Source of the DNA: Zygnema cylindricum
Taxonomy: Eukaryota; Streptophyta; Zygnematophyceae; Zygnematales; Zygnemataceae
Direction: 5' to 3'
NCBI GenBank assembly: GCA_037447655.1
Contig: JBBHKE010002970.1
Coordinates: forward strand, 137,399 to 163,168
Length of the DNA stretch: 25,770 nucleotides
The position numbers and the translations under genes were made by a program. Under the pieces are notes generated by a model. That model saw nothing but the letters and a program-made list of their open reading frames with translations. It was not told where the DNA came from and did not search any database. This document shows positions 1 to 10,293 of the stretch, piece after piece. Positions within the stretch are counted from its first letter, which is position 1, and every line of letters starts with the position of its first letter.

Positions 1-209
1 ATTAAATAAAGTACTTGTCATGGGCAGGCCTATAACAACGTCGTCAACCCCATGACTCGTCTTCAGATCTCTTAGGCTCCTTTAGACTCGGACTACGTCG
101 TTCTTCTCAAAATTCTATGAATCGTCCTTGGTTTCTGGAGTTTGAGTGTGATCCGCCTCCTCTTCACTTCGACGTTTGTACCTCACTACGTTCGATACCG
201 CTATATGGT

Positions 210-1922
210 TCAGCTTTTAGGTGGTGTCCTAAGCAAGACGTTTAACCCTTGCCCTGAACGACAACATCGTCGTTTGAAGTTTTCCAGTGCCGTGTTAGCT
301 GCTACCTCAGTCTTATATACCGTCGTTCGAGCCGGGAGTTTCTTTAGGATACCCACTTTAGGTACAATGTTCTTAACCCTATGTACGTCAAACCAGGTGT
401 CCACTAGACCACACTATTGCCATATATTCTGACTCCATCGTCGATTGTGCCGTGACCTTTTGAAGTTTGCTGCTCCAACAGCAAGTCCCGTTCCCAATTT
501 GCAGAACGAATCCTGTGGTGGATTTTCGACTTGGTATATCGCCATAGCTTGCATCACTCCATGTTTGCAGCTTCACTTCTCCTCCGCCTAGTGTGAGTTT
601 GAGGTCTTTGGTTCCTGCTAAGTATCTTAAAACTCTTCTTGCTGCATCAGGCTCAGATTTCCTCGGATTCTCTAGACTTCTGCTCAGTACCCCAACTGCT
701 GCAACAATATCCGGACGGGTACTGTTCATGAAATAAATTAAACTTCCCACTGTCTGTTTGTAAGGTATCAGTGTCATAGGATCATCCTCCCGTGACTCAA
801 AAATTTCATTGACAATAACACCAGGTTCTGTTTCTTCCCCCTTTAACCTATGCCGAAACTCCATTGGTGTTACACATCTTTTTGCCCCCCGCATTCCATA
901 TTCATCTAACATGTTTCCAATAGCCTCCTTTTGAGTCAATTTTATTAATCTGTTTTTCCTGTCCCTCTCTACCTGAATACCCAAAATATATCTTGCCTCA
1001 CCGAGGTCTTTCATCTCGAACCGTGATTTCAAAGCAAATTTTAATTTTGTTAATTTTAGCCATTGATTTGCAGACTAATAGTAGATCATCTACGTATAAC
1101 ACCATATATACTATTCTATCCTCACCCTGTAAAACATAGACAGAGTGATCAGAGCTTATCCTTTTAAAGCCTAGACCAGTTAAGAATTCATCAAGTTTTA
1201 GATTCCATTGCCTCAGGGCCTGTTTTAGGCCGTACAATGATTTTAGTAGTTTACATACTAAGTGCTCTTTTCTTGGTTCTGCATACATTTCAGGCTGCTG
1301 CATGTAAATGGTCTCATCTAGTTCTCCATGCAAAAAGGCCGTCTTTATATCCATCTGATGTATTTCCATATCTTCTATAGCACCTAGAGATAGCAAAATC
1401 CTAACTGTTGGAAATCTTACAACAGGAGAAAAGGTCTCTTCAAAGTCAATTCTTTCCTTTTGATTATAACCCTTTGCCACAAGCCTAGCCTTGTATCGTT
1501 CAATGGTTTTATCTGGATTATATTCACCTTGAATACCCATTTGCTGCCGATCGCTTTTCGATCCGGAGGAAGGTCCATAAGCTCTCATGTCTGAGCCTCC
1601 ATGATCGATTTCATTTCATCGTTTGCCGCCTCGATCCAGTGATTCCGCTCCGGTGAGGAGAAGGCTCCCCGGATGGTCAGAGGCTCCCCTGAGGCTGCGG
1701 AGTAGGCAAAGTGAGAACTTGCTTGCAGGCGGCTACTAGATCTTCTTCCCCACGGAAATTCTGAGGCTGAAATTGTTGGATCCCGTGCGTTACGCTTGTT
1801 GCGCTGGTTGCGATCCGTAGGCACTGACTGTTGTTGTTGCGCTTCGAAACGAACTTGTTATGGAACCTAATTATGTTCCGACTGCGGTGGTACCACTGGT
1901 GAATTTTGCATCTGTGGGACAA
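210..1922 (-). pseudogene. Copia reverse transcriptase-RNase H, frameshifted
   Basis: Copies element RNA into DNA. The RT part (about 1588-998) contains RYKARLVAKGYNQ, motif A MDIKTAFLHGEL, SLYGLKQALRQWN and the catalytic YVDDLLL. Upstream, the WIEAANDEMKSIMEAQT segment lies in another frame and is followed by a TGA where Trp is usual. A further frame change near 1030 separates RT from the connection and RNase H part (1032-388: GSLIYFMNSTRPDI, TWSDASYGD, STTGFVL, MESEYMAI). The last RNase H strand (PARTTVYKTEVAA) lies in another frame at about 404-210. At least three frame breaks make this a dead copy. Confidence 0.88.
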
Positions 1923-1965
1923 TATAATGGATGCTATCTAAAATGACATATTCTTGTACTTTTTG

Positions 1966-3267
1966 CTACTTCTGCTGCTCTGTCATTTTAAATAAGTTTA
2001 TCGAGTCTAGTTCATCTTTGACAACGATGTTCCTTGCTACAATGATTTTCTGTCTCTCAAAAACAAACACTCTATAACTTTTAGAGTGATCATCATATCC
2101 TAGCAAAATGCCCGGCAATCCCTTAGGTTCTATTTTCCATCTATCATAAGACGTATCCAAGATAAAGCGTTTATTTCCAAAGACTTTGAAGTGACTAACA
2201 TCCGGTTTTCTACCCGTCCAGATCTCATAAGGAGTGGTATCTATCGATCTTGAACCTATCCTATTTTTGATATAAACTGCACAATTTAATGCTTCAGCCC
2301 AGAATTTTTGATCTACGTCCTTATCCGCAAGCATGGACCTAGAGCTTTCTGTGATAGTTCTATTTAGTCTTTCTGAGACCCCATTCTGTTCCGGAGAGTA
2401 TGGGACAGTCAATTTATGACTTATACCTTCTTTGAGTAAGAAGTTTTCAAATTGTTTTGATGTATATTCCTCGCCATTGTCCGATCTAAGCTCCAAAATT
2501 GGTAGACCGTGTAGTTTCTCTGCCCACGCTTTGTAGTGTTGAAAATGAGTGAAGACTTCACTCTTTTCTTTCATGAAGTAGACCTTAGTAAACCTCGAAA
2601 AATCATCTGTAAACGTAACCATATATTTCATCCCCCCTGCAGATTGTATCTTTGCAAGACCGAAAACATCAGAATGAATGAGTTGCAAAAGTTTAGTAGA
2701 CCTATGTTCAGACTCTTGAGGAAACGGTAATCTGTGTATTTTTCCTAGTGCACATCCATCACACATTTTAGGTGACTGGTTTGACACAGTGACTCCTTCT
2801 ACTTTACCAGCATTGACCATCTTTTTCATACTATCATAATTCACATGGCCTAACCTTTTATGCCACAACTCATCTGAGGATAATGCACCCGAATACAAAA
2901 CTTCATTTTCTTTATTGTCGGGCATATCCATTCGATACATTTTGTTGGCATCTCTAGTTCCCGTAATTGCAATTTTCCCATTTTTGCTAACAACCTGACT
3001 GCCGTGTTTCAGACTGACCTTAAACCCTTTACTTTCTACCAAAGAAGTTGAGAACATTTTTTTCTTAAAATCAAGGACATAGAGAACATTATCAAGAGTT
3101 CTCTCAACAGCCTTCCCCTCTACATCAACTAGCAAGGAAACATCACATACATCCCGCGTTCGCACACTCATTCCACATGCATAGTAGATATTTTTCTCTG
3201 GTGTTGATTTCAGATTTTTGAAAACTGCCTTGTTCCGGCACATGTGGGCCGATGCTCCCGTGTCCAT
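1966..3267 (-). CDS. Copia protease-integrase segment of pol
   Basis: An open frame of 433 residues. It begins with the aspartic protease signature (DTGAS, residues 2-6), which matures the polyprotein. Around residues 130-180 lies the GAG-pre-integrase HHCC zinc domain (LWHKRLGHVNYDSM ... CDGCALGK). The integrase core follows with the catalytic triad visible: D in LIHSDVFG, D in LRSDNGEEY and E in PEQNGVSERLNRTI. The tail carries the GRKPDVSHFKVFG and GILLGYDDHSKSYRVF motifs usual downstream of the Copia core. In an intact element this is an internal part of one Gag-Pol polyprotein, so the apparent start at DTGAS reflects a frame break with gag. It ends at a stop at 1966 before RT. Confidence 0.9.
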   Translation of the reverse strand: MDTGASAHMCRNKAVFKNLKSTPEKNIYYACGMSVRTRDVCDVSLLVDVEGKAVERTLDNVLYVLDFKKKMFSTSLVESKGFKVSLKHGSQVVSKNGKIAITGTRDANKMYRMDMPDNKENEVLYSGALSSDELWHKRLGHVNYDSMKKMVNAGKVEGVTVSNQSPKMCDGCALGKIHRLPFPQESEHRSTKLLQLIHSDVFGLAKIQSAGGMKYMVTFTDDFSRFTKVYFMKEKSEVFTHFQHYKAWAEKLHGLPILELRSDNGEEYTSKQFENFLLKEGISHKLTVPYSPEQNGVSERLNRTITESSRSMLADKDVDQKFWAEALNCAVYIKNRIGSRSIDTTPYEIWTGRKPDVSHFKVFGNKRFILDTSYDRWKIEPKGLPGILLGYDDHSKSYRVFVFERQKIIVARNIVVKDELDSINLFKMTEQQK

Positions 3268-4280
3268 TATCCATCCATTGTTTTAAGCGCCCTCCATCGC
3301 TGCCGCCATTCGAATAGATCATCATCCTCCTCATTAGAGAGTGAGAGAGACTCGTCATGATGAGATGAGGACGCCGAGAATAGTTCATTTCCTCGTTGTG
3401 ATGATCCCGTGAAGCTTTGATGAAACTGGCTCTGCTGCCAACCAGGCCTATATAGACCTATTTCATTAGCCTTCTTAAGCTTAGGACAGAATTTGTACCC
3501 ATGATTTTTTTCATTACAATAAAAACAAGCATTGAAAGATTGTCTATTTCGTCTTTGATTAAATTGTCTATACTGATTCTGATTCTGATTAAACTGATTT
3601 CTCTGCTGATTAAACTGACATTTTTTGTCAAATTCTATGTTAAATGCCTCTACTTGTTTTTCACCATTAAGAATTTTAGAATCTGCCTCCTCTTCTAATA
3701 TCAAATTAATAGCTAACTGTAGTGTCCAGCTAGCTTTATCTTTTTGTTTCAGCCTATCAGACGTTGCTCTCATAGTATTACGAAGACCCCTCATTAGCAA
3801 AGCAGCCTGTTGAAACTGAGGAAAAGATCCGCCTACACAAGCATGAGAATCTATTAGTATTCAAAATTTGTTACAATATTCAGCCATTGTGCCACTCGTG
3901 TATTTGTAGTCCCAAATTCGTCCAGCCAAAAATAGCTCTTCATGTACATTAGCCTTTTCAAAATCATCCTTGAGAGATTTCTAAATATCGATCACCTTTT
4001 TCATTTTTATCCGTGACATAGCCAATTCATTTGAAATACAGAACTTCAAAATTGACCGAGCTTGCGAATTTTTCTTTGACCATGACGGATCTGATTCCGC
4101 CAGTGAACCATCCAAAATATCCAAAAGATTAACATTTTCAAAGTGAGTTTCCACCATATCCGCCCAATACGCGTATTTTTCTCCCGATAAAATATGAATT
4201 CTTGATGACAGGCCCATAACCTGTTGTTCTACAACCACTAGAGCAGGTGGAGCATCAGCACTAGTAGTGGAAGTAGACAT
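3267..4280 (-). pseudogene. Copia gag (nucleocapsid) with two in-frame stops
   Basis: Gag packages the element RNA into virus-like particles. The likely start is the ATG at 4280 (MSTSTTSAD). The first about 100 residues resemble the plant Copia gag N-terminus (LSGEKYAYWADMVETHF). The frame is interrupted by TAG just after VIDI near 3978 and by TGA after EYCNKF near 3860, but homologous sequence continues in the same frame on both sides. A CCHC zinc knuckle, CFYCNEKNHGYKFC (CX2CX4HX4C), follows an Asn/Gln-rich stretch. The frame ends in TAA at 3267, immediately overlapping the protease frame. The two stops make this copy unable to make full Gag. Confidence 0.85.
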
Positions 4281-5033
4281 AATCTCACTCACAGAAGCTT
4301 ATCAAGAATCCTATCAAACAGCTGTTTTCTACAACTCACCAAATCTGATACAATGAACCAAACTGCTTCAAACTATTACACAGTATAGAATATCACAAAT
4401 ACTGACAACTCCCAAAGTTTCAGCTCAATTGATCGAAGATACACCAAGATATGCAACTCAGATGTTTCCCAAAAACAGTCTGCAGATTACACAATCTGGA
4501 AGTCTGGATACATAAAATGTTCTACGTCCTAAGTCTTATACTCTTCACTCACTTGTCCTACTACATAGTGCTGTGCCGCCGATACAAGTGTTCCAAAAGG
4601 ATACATCCAAAAGAACTAAACTGCCACTAAGGTCTACGTGCTCCTACTTACGCTAAGAACTAATATATCACTGTACACTCAATATGACTGAGAATCCTTA
4701 CACAATCTAGAAGTCTGGATACATAAAATGTTCTACTTCCTTAGTCTTATACTATTCACTCAGTTGTCCTACTACATAGTGCTGTGCCGCCGATACAAGT
4801 GTTCCAAAACGATACATCCAAAAGAACTAAACTGCCACTAAGGTCTAAGTGCTCCTACTTACGCTAAAAACTAATATATCATTGTACACTCAATATGACT
4901 GAGAATCCTATACTGGTGATTCGATCAAATACTTGTCGCCTGGCTAAGTGAATCTCGTCTGTTGACTTGATTCAGATCAACCGCAGTAGCGCAGTCCAAT
5001 TCTTGATTATATTCAAATATTCGCAGCTTCGTA
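4281..5033. other. Copia leader, no gene seen
   Basis: Untranslated sequence between gag and the leader repeats. Apart from the 211-bp duplication I see no coding signal. Confidence 0.5.
4488..4909. repeat. 211-bp tandem duplication in the Copia leader
   Basis: Two copies with an exact period of 211 bp: ACAATCT at 4491 and 4702, GAGAATCCT at 4690 and 4901. They differ at only a handful of positions. The duplication lies between gag and the leader frame, so it is part of the untranslated leader if the element is a single unit. Confidence 0.85.
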
Positions 5034-5245
5034 GCAGCTGCGTATCACATACAAAAGTTAGCCGCAGCTGCGTTTGTCTTGTTGTGTAGCAACTGCGTTG
5101 TCATGTACCAAAATATCCACAGTTGCGTTTGACCCATTGCGTCGCATGCTGCGTTCGTCCGTACAGACCATATAAAAATAACCGCAGCTCCGCTTGTTCC
5201 ATCTGCGTCGCAGCTGCGTTGTCGGTACCATTCAAAAACCTGCAC
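5034..5245. repeat. Degenerate tandem array with GCAGCTGCGT motifs
   Basis: About 3.5 units of roughly 55-66 bp. Each carries a (C/T)GT(A/C)GCAGCTGCGT-like element followed by an A-rich spacer and a second CGCAGCTGCG-like element. The array lies in the Copia leader between the pre-gag frame and the 211-bp duplication. Confidence 0.6.
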
Positions 5246-5251
5246 TGTGAT

Positions 5252-5773
5252 TCAAGTGACGACGCGTGTCCATATAGATCTATTTTTCCGCCGTCCTATA
5301 AATTTGCTGAGACTTAAAGCTTTCCGAAAACAACAATCATCGGATTCATATTCTAGGTCTGAGTTGTTTTCGATCACTTGCTTCCCCTTGTGGAGAATCT
5401 CCCTCAAAGCATCATCATTCTCGACCCCTCCATCCAAAGCCACCTCCAAATAATACCCGATCGGATCCTCTTCCACCTTACACTTCCCTTTTTTATTTGC
5501 ATCAGAGATCCGTTAATCTAAGAGCGTTAGAAAGCTATCAAATAATTCATTGAGGCGATATTCGGTTAAAACTACCCCTTCCTTCTTCTCTTCCTCTCCT
5601 TGTGGAAGTGGGTTGGAGGGAGAAGCCACATCAAAAGTAGACACTCCTACGCCGAAGTCTTTGACGCTCTGATCCGGAGACAAATCGTATAGATCCGGCA
5701 GATCCGGTGGATCCGGATTTTGAACTACGATAAGAGAAAGTGTATACGTTGACTTTTTCTTTTTTCCCCCCAT
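5252..5773 (-). pseudogene. Pre-gag leader reading frame of unknown function, one in-frame stop
   Basis: The first ATG after the primer-binding site (5773) opens a frame that runs to a single TAA near 5513. The same frame then continues open to 5252, giving about 173 codons in all. The N-terminus has a basic MGGKKKKS start followed by proline/aspartate-rich sequence; the second half is acidic (ENNSDLEYESDD) and ends in a basic RRKNRS patch. I do not recognise any domain and it is not a normal Copia gene. It could be a captured host fragment, an extra element-encoded protein, or chance openness in the leader. The open frame on both sides of one stop is the only argument that it was once coding. 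Confidence 0.3.
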
Positions 5774-5818
5774 GGATGCAAACCTTGCCACCTTGAAAAT
5801 TATTAATGGAGCACATTA

Positions 5819-5830
5819 GCTCCGATACCA
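5819..5830 (-). other. Primer-binding site for initiator-Met tRNA
   Basis: The minus strand reads TGGTATCGGAGC. This differs by one base from TGGTATCAGAGC, the common plant Copia primer site complementary to the 3' end of initiator methionine tRNA. It sits two bases inside the LTR end, exactly where minus-strand DNA synthesis should be primed. Confidence 0.85.
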
Positions 5831-5832
5831 CT

Positions 5833-6249
5833 TGTAAGGATCAAATCACACAATGATAGAAGGAAAGACAGAATAGTATGCGGAAGCAAAGACAGTAAGA
5901 AGAAAGCGCTCCAGCAAAAGACAAAAAAAATTCACCGCAATTTCTCCCCTCTTATAAAGATGAACTTGTCCCAAACGACCTAGTCCTAAATACCCCTTCA
6001 CACGAAACAAACAAGTACTACCTAACGTGTTGTCGTACAAAGTACGCAGATGAACCAATCAATCTAGGGTACCACCGAAACGACATAAAGTACGTGGTAC
6101 CAAAACGAAACGTCAAACCGCCGTACAAATTACTACGTACTAAAATACTACACATGCACAGCCAAACCAAACCAAACTATAACTAAACTAAACATATAAT
6201 ATTTCGGCGCTCAACAAAACTGAGACGCCATTTCACAATGAACCTAACA
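5833..6249 (-). repeat. 5' LTR of the Copia element
   Basis: On the minus strand the segment begins TGTTAGGTTC and ends GATCCTTACA. These are the expected TG...CA ends, with imperfect terminal inversion (TGTTAGG against TGTAAGG). Its inner edge is two bases from the primer-binding site, which fixes that boundary. Length is about 417 bp. A TATA-like motif lies inside it. The outer boundary rests only on the TGTT...CA rule, because the partner LTR and the target duplication are outside the window. The base run just outside is CCCGT, the candidate target duplication to look for at the other end. Confidence 0.72.
5951..5958 (-). promoter_or_regulatory. TATA-like box in the LTR
   Basis: The minus strand reads TTTATAAG about 118 bp before the inner LTR edge. 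This position is reasonable for the U3 promoter of a plant Copia element, with transcription starting about 30 bp further toward the primer-binding site. It is motif evidence only. Confidence 0.45.
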
Positions 6250-7244
6250 CCCGTCACGCGGATGTACGGGAAAAAAATTGCAGGGGTCTCAGACCTCCAT
6301 TTGCATTCATGGGGTCCTTTGCAAAATTTTGTGTCAATGTCGCCTCTCCCCTCTCCCTCTCACACTATTGCTTTTATCTCACACTTTTTAGAATGAGACT
6401 CAACAATATTGGTATAAAATGAAAGATCTTTTAAAAATATTATTTTTGACAATTTTTAGGTTTTTTTTTAATGGCAAGTCGAGTGAAAAAAGTAGAAAAA
6501 ACGAAATCGAGAAACCATGGTGAAAAGTTATTGAACCAGTGACGTCGACGTTGTCACAAGTGAGCATGACGTCACAATGTCACCAAACCCTAAACATCTA
6601 CAATTTCACAAAAATCTAGATGTCTACCATTGTCGCTGTTATTGTTGGCGTCATTAATCGTCGGAAGTTTTGTAATCGGCTTCAATCGTCACAAGTTGTA
6701 CCTACGTCTACAACCGTCACATTTCAAAGTTCCGATTTCATTTTCGCACATAGGAACGCTCTTCAAAGTAGTACGGAGAATCTTTACTACAGTCCAAAAT
6801 ACTTTATCGAAGTACCGATTTCATGGGGACGAGAAGAGATTGTTTCGCAGTCTAAAATCTTTCTCGTCAACTGTTAGATCATTCGATTGGATTTGTCCCT
6901 TGTTTTTTTGGAAAAAGACGGCAATCATTGGTTGTTCAACATATGATCATTGTTGTTTGAGAAGGCAAGCGCTCGCGTGTCCGTCGATTTGTTTAGCTAT
7001 CGGAGGGTTCTCCTTCACAATGTAAATTTCCCCTAAATCGGACGGCAGAGACGCTTAGCTACTCCGTACATATGTCGCGTACGGCGGACTTGTGTCAGTG
7101 CGGTTTTGAAAATCCGACGTGAGATTGACTCCGCCGGAAATTACGCCTTGTATTGTGATTATTGTTAATGTTTTTCCCGCCAACGGCCCAGTTTGTTTTT
7201 TAAAGTTTGTGTATAACGTTGTTTTTTAGTGCTATTGTAGCTTG
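6250..7244. other. Intergenic, no gene recognised
   Basis: Sequence between the Copia LTR and the hAT element. Open frames here lack convincing starts and similarity. TGACGTCA-like palindromes occur at 6540-6590. The last eight bases (GTAGCTTG) are the hAT target duplication. Confidence 0.5.
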
Positions 7245-8101
7245 TAGTGTTGGGTATCGAGGACCATTTGCCGATATTTGATATGTATCGAATTTGAGGT
7301 ACCCGATAATCGATACATCGCTTCGATATATTGAAAAGCTAAATATCGCGATGAATTGCCGGTATATCGCCAATATATCGTATCACCGATACGTCGAGGC
7401 TTTTAAAAAAATATATATATACATATAACTATTCTTGCTACTGCTCCTAGTACTACTGCTGTTGCCAGTACTAGTGCTACTGCAGTTGGTAGTTGCAGCT
7501 GGTAGTTGTAGCTACTGCTACTCCAAATTAATAAAAATAACAATAAACTTTCACATTTTGTACACTTCAAACAATAATTAATAAAAATAATAATAAAAAT
7601 TCACATTTTGTACACTTCAAAAAATAATTAATAAAAATAATAATAAAAATTCACATTTTGTACACTTCAAAAAATAATTAATAAAAATAATAAAAAAATT
7701 CACATTTTGTACACTTCAAAAAATAATTAATTAATAATAATAATAAGTCTGCAAATTTTTTATTTTCAGATCATACTTTGACTAAATTAGTGTGAACTTT
7801 TCGTATGTGAAGTTCTCTACGTACTAAATAAGTAATTATATAAATTACAGAATTAGTATTTTTTTGTCGGTTACATTTTGTTAAGTCACGGATCGAAAAT
7901 CACGTCGTACGTGGCGTATCAAACAATTTGTCTTTTTCGCTAAAATAACATATTATAAAATATATTAAATTTAAAAAATCCTATATATCGCGATAATTTA
8001 TGTTGGTCCAAACACGATATATCGAGGAGTCTGCTCGATCGATATTCGATATATCGAATATCGAAATTACGCGATATGAATTTACCCGATACCCAACACT
8101 A
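7245..8101. mobile_element. Non-autonomous hAT-type DNA transposon
   Basis: The ends are inverted: TAGTGTTGGGTATCG at 7245-7259 and its complement at 8087-8101. The flanks are GTAGCTTG (7237-7244) and GTAGTTTG (8102-8109), an 8-bp target duplication with one mismatch, as expected for hAT. About 80 bp inside each end are many CGATA/TATCG motifs (for example CGATATATCG), as in the subterminal transposase-binding regions of hAT elements. There is no coding frame, so it must have been mobilised in trans. The middle holds a 50-bp tandem array and AT-rich filler. Confidence 0.87.
7527..7735. repeat. Four-copy 50-bp tandem repeat inside the hAT element
   Basis: TCACATTTTGTACACTTCAA recurs at 7551, 7601, 7651 and 7700, separated by AATTAATAAAAATAAT-type spacers. 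The period is 50, 50 and 49 bp with almost no divergence between units, so the amplification is younger than the element ends. Confidence 0.92.
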
Positions 8102-8847
8102 GTAGTTTGGTTTTGGTATTTGTTTTAGTTTTTATTGCTTTCAGTGGTTTTGTGTTTAGCGTTGCTTAGCTACAGTTTTGTTCTTTTGAGTTTTTCCAAG
8201 TATAACCTTTAATGGTAGTAAACATTTTTACATTTCCAATCACGTTTTGTACTTAGATAGTTTAACCATCGCGATTTTGAAAATAAAATCTTCTCTCTTT
8301 CTCTTAAAAATATTTTTCTTTCGTGCATATTTGTCAGATCGCTAATCTCATGGTTTCGATTGAAAGATGGGATTTTACACCTTCCGATTGGTGGTGTCTA
8401 AGATTGGCTATATGTCAACGTAAAAAATATCTTTTAAGGTCTCTTTCCCATTAGGCGGTCCCAGGAAACATACGAAGACGTCTATTCATAAGGTTTACTG
8501 GCAGGGCGTTCCATTGTGTCGGGCCTGTAAACAAAGTTTCGCAATTATGATTGGTGCCACGTAGGTTAGCGTTCAGATTTAGAAAATCTGAAAACAGTCT
8601 TCAAACGGAAAGTGAGAACGTAATATTTGTACCAGCGGAGGCAGTTAATGATTCGTACGAAAAGTTTGCGGCCATATTTTAATTTTGAAAATGGAAGTCA
8701 AAATTTCGAAACGGAACAGCAAAAAGAGGCGGCAAAATTTGAAGGTCAGCGGATGTCGAACGGAGCGTGTCTGGATTCTTTCAGTTAACCTTATCCAGCG
8801 TGGCAAGAGGCACATGGCATGTACGACGTGTAGGCCTGTGATCGCCT
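8102..8847. other. Intergenic, with a degenerate MITE core near 8310-8430
   Basis: No gene seen. At about 8310-8430 the order TTGTCAGAT ... GGTTTCGATTGAAAG ... TTCCGATTGGTGGTGTC parallels the central part of the MITEs at 13802, 20151 and 20872, so this is probably an old member that has lost its ends. Confidence 0.45.
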
Positions 8848-8957
8848 ATTCGAGTTAGATATTTCTTTTTTCTTCTTCACGTGTACCAATGGTAAAGGAC
8901 CATTCGAGTTGGATATTTTCTTTTTTCTTCTTCACGTGTACCGATGGTAAAGGACCA
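8848..8957. repeat. 54-bp tandem duplication
   Basis: ATTCGAGTT...CACGTGTACC(A/G)ATGGTAAAGGACC occurs at 8848 and again at 8902 with a period of 54 bp. Each unit carries a CACGTG. It runs directly into the inverted repeat that follows. Confidence 0.85.
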
Positions 8958-8999
8958 GTGTGAAGGAACTCTCCTTGCGAGAGAGAGTTTCTTCACACT
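8957..8999. repeat. Short inverted repeat (hairpin)
   Basis: AGTGTGAAGGAACTCTC (8957-8973) pairs with GAGAGTTTCTTCACACT (8983-8999) with one mismatch and a loop of about 9 bases. There is no T-run after it. It may be the end of a foldback element. Confidence 0.65.
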
Positions 9000-9097
9000 A
9001 GACGATTTGTGAGATTGCTTCGCAAATCTAAAAAGGTGAAACATCCAACGGTCGAGACTTACGCCTATACTATTAGAGCAGCCAGAGAGCCATTCGG

Positions 9098-9310
9098 TTA
9101 ATATGTTTCTTTTGAAAACAAAACAAAATTGTACGATTTTTGACTATATTGTACAGCGTCGAGTAAACAACCCCACTTTTCCTCTAATGGAAGACCACCT
9201 AAATTGGCAAAAATTAGCATTAAAACACTATTATTAAGACATTTATGGTGTAATTGTAGCGGGCAGACTTCAAAAATTACAGTACATTGCCCGTCGTTAT
9301 TAGAGTCTAA
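9098..9310 (-). other. Old repeat with a coding-like block and a MITE-type terminal repeat
   Basis: On the minus strand a stretch near 9200-9150 translates as GGLPLEEKWGCLLDA, nearly the same as LPLAEKWGCLLDA encoded at 23630-23675 on the plus strand. Close by, 9280-9306 reads TACAGTACATTGCCCGTCGT then TATTAGAGT, resembling the terminal repeat of the CACCGC MITE family. I do not recognise the peptide. It may be a remnant of the protein-coding parent of those elements or simply a shared repeat. Confidence 0.35.
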
Positions 9311-10290
9311 ACATTTTTTAGATAGCAATTGAATGCTCTTTTTCTCGTCACATGTCCTTAACTTTTTACGATTTTTTATCGTGACATCACGTATCAAAGG
9401 GTACAACCATTAGATTTCTCAACTAAACGACAAAATCCAACGGTCGATCACAGAGCTTAACACTTTCGACTGCCTCAATATTTAACAAAAAACAAAGGAC
9501 GCTAAAACTATGTGTATCGCATCGGCATAACCGATATACATTGTGCCTATCCAGTTCTGAACTGATGTAGACGAGAAAATTGAATATTAAATTTCTTTAT
9601 CGATTTGCCAATGACATCCGATGCGGAAAGATATATCAAAATCAGATACACCAATGCATTACCGCTACGTTGTATGTGTTTCAGGGTCGGGAGGGACAGA
9701 GGAGGGAGAAGAGGAGAATGAAAGGGGGGGTCCTTCATCTCTCCCCCTCTGTTCCCCTCTACCCCCCTCCCTCCTTCCCTAACTCCTCCCTCCCTCCCTC
9801 CCTCCCTCCTCCCTCCTCCCCCCATCTCCTCCTCTCTATTTGCCTTCAGGAATGAAGCTATTAGGGTAAGCGTCATCCGTACGTATCGCGATGATCTTGA
9901 TGTACATCGGATTGGGATTCTCACTTTGGTATCGGCTCGACACAGCGCATCGCATCGCTTTTGATATATCGGACGAGTATTACCGATGTACATCGGTATC
10001 ACTGACGCACTTCGAAATTTCAAAATTTCTCTTCTTTACATTGCTTTAGTTTTTAGTCGACACGTAGTGGTCAAAGGTCGCAATCGGGTAACCCAATCTC
10101 GCCGTACCCTATTTTTTTTTCTTTTTTTTTCTTAATCACCCAGCTATTCCAGCTGGCCCGCAAAATTTGGCACCCGAAACCGTTCCGTATTGGACGCGGA
10201 CGGGCGTGTACGAATCTTCTACGGATTCGGGTAGCAGATTGTGACATCTGATGTGTAGCGGTTGAGCTCATCAGTACTAATTTTATTTTC
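9311..10290. other. Intergenic, no gene recognised
   Basis: Contains the purine/pyrimidine tract at 9688-9838 and repeated ATCGG/CCGAT palindromes around 9510-9540 and 9960-10000 (for example CCGATGTACATCGG). The long open frames here come from the low-complexity tract and are not credible proteins. Confidence 0.5.
9688..9838. repeat. Homopurine run switching to homopyrimidine run
   Basis: The plus strand is almost pure purine from 9688 to 9730 (ending in seven G) and then almost pure pyrimidine from 9731 to 9838, including CCCT repeats. The two halves are partly complementary, so the region could form an imperfect hairpin or triplex. Confidence 0.85.
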
Positions 10291-10293
10291 TCC

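Larger units (their letters stand above)
1..6249 (-). mobile_element. Ty1/Copia LTR retrotransposon, decayed, 3' end off the window
   Basis: Read on the minus strand the order is 5' LTR, primer-binding site, leader, gag, protease, integrase, reverse transcriptase, RNase H. Integrase before reverse transcriptase is the diagnostic Copia (Pseudoviridae-type) gene order. The copy is old: gag carries two in-frame stops, there is a frame change between gag and protease, and RT-RNase H is broken at several points. The 3' LTR is not seen and should lie left of base 1, so the two LTRs cannot be compared for dating. The 1.5-kb leader between primer site and gag is long for the family and could mean that a second element or captured DNA is nested there. 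Confidence 0.85.

Noticed and set aside
6630-7025. 131-residue plus-strand open frame
   Set aside because: Starts at a TTG, no recognisable motif and overlapping frames equally open.
9547-10023. 158-residue minus-strand open frame
   Set aside because: Open because of the purine/pyrimidine tract (Gly/Arg/Glu repeats), with no domain or transcript signal.
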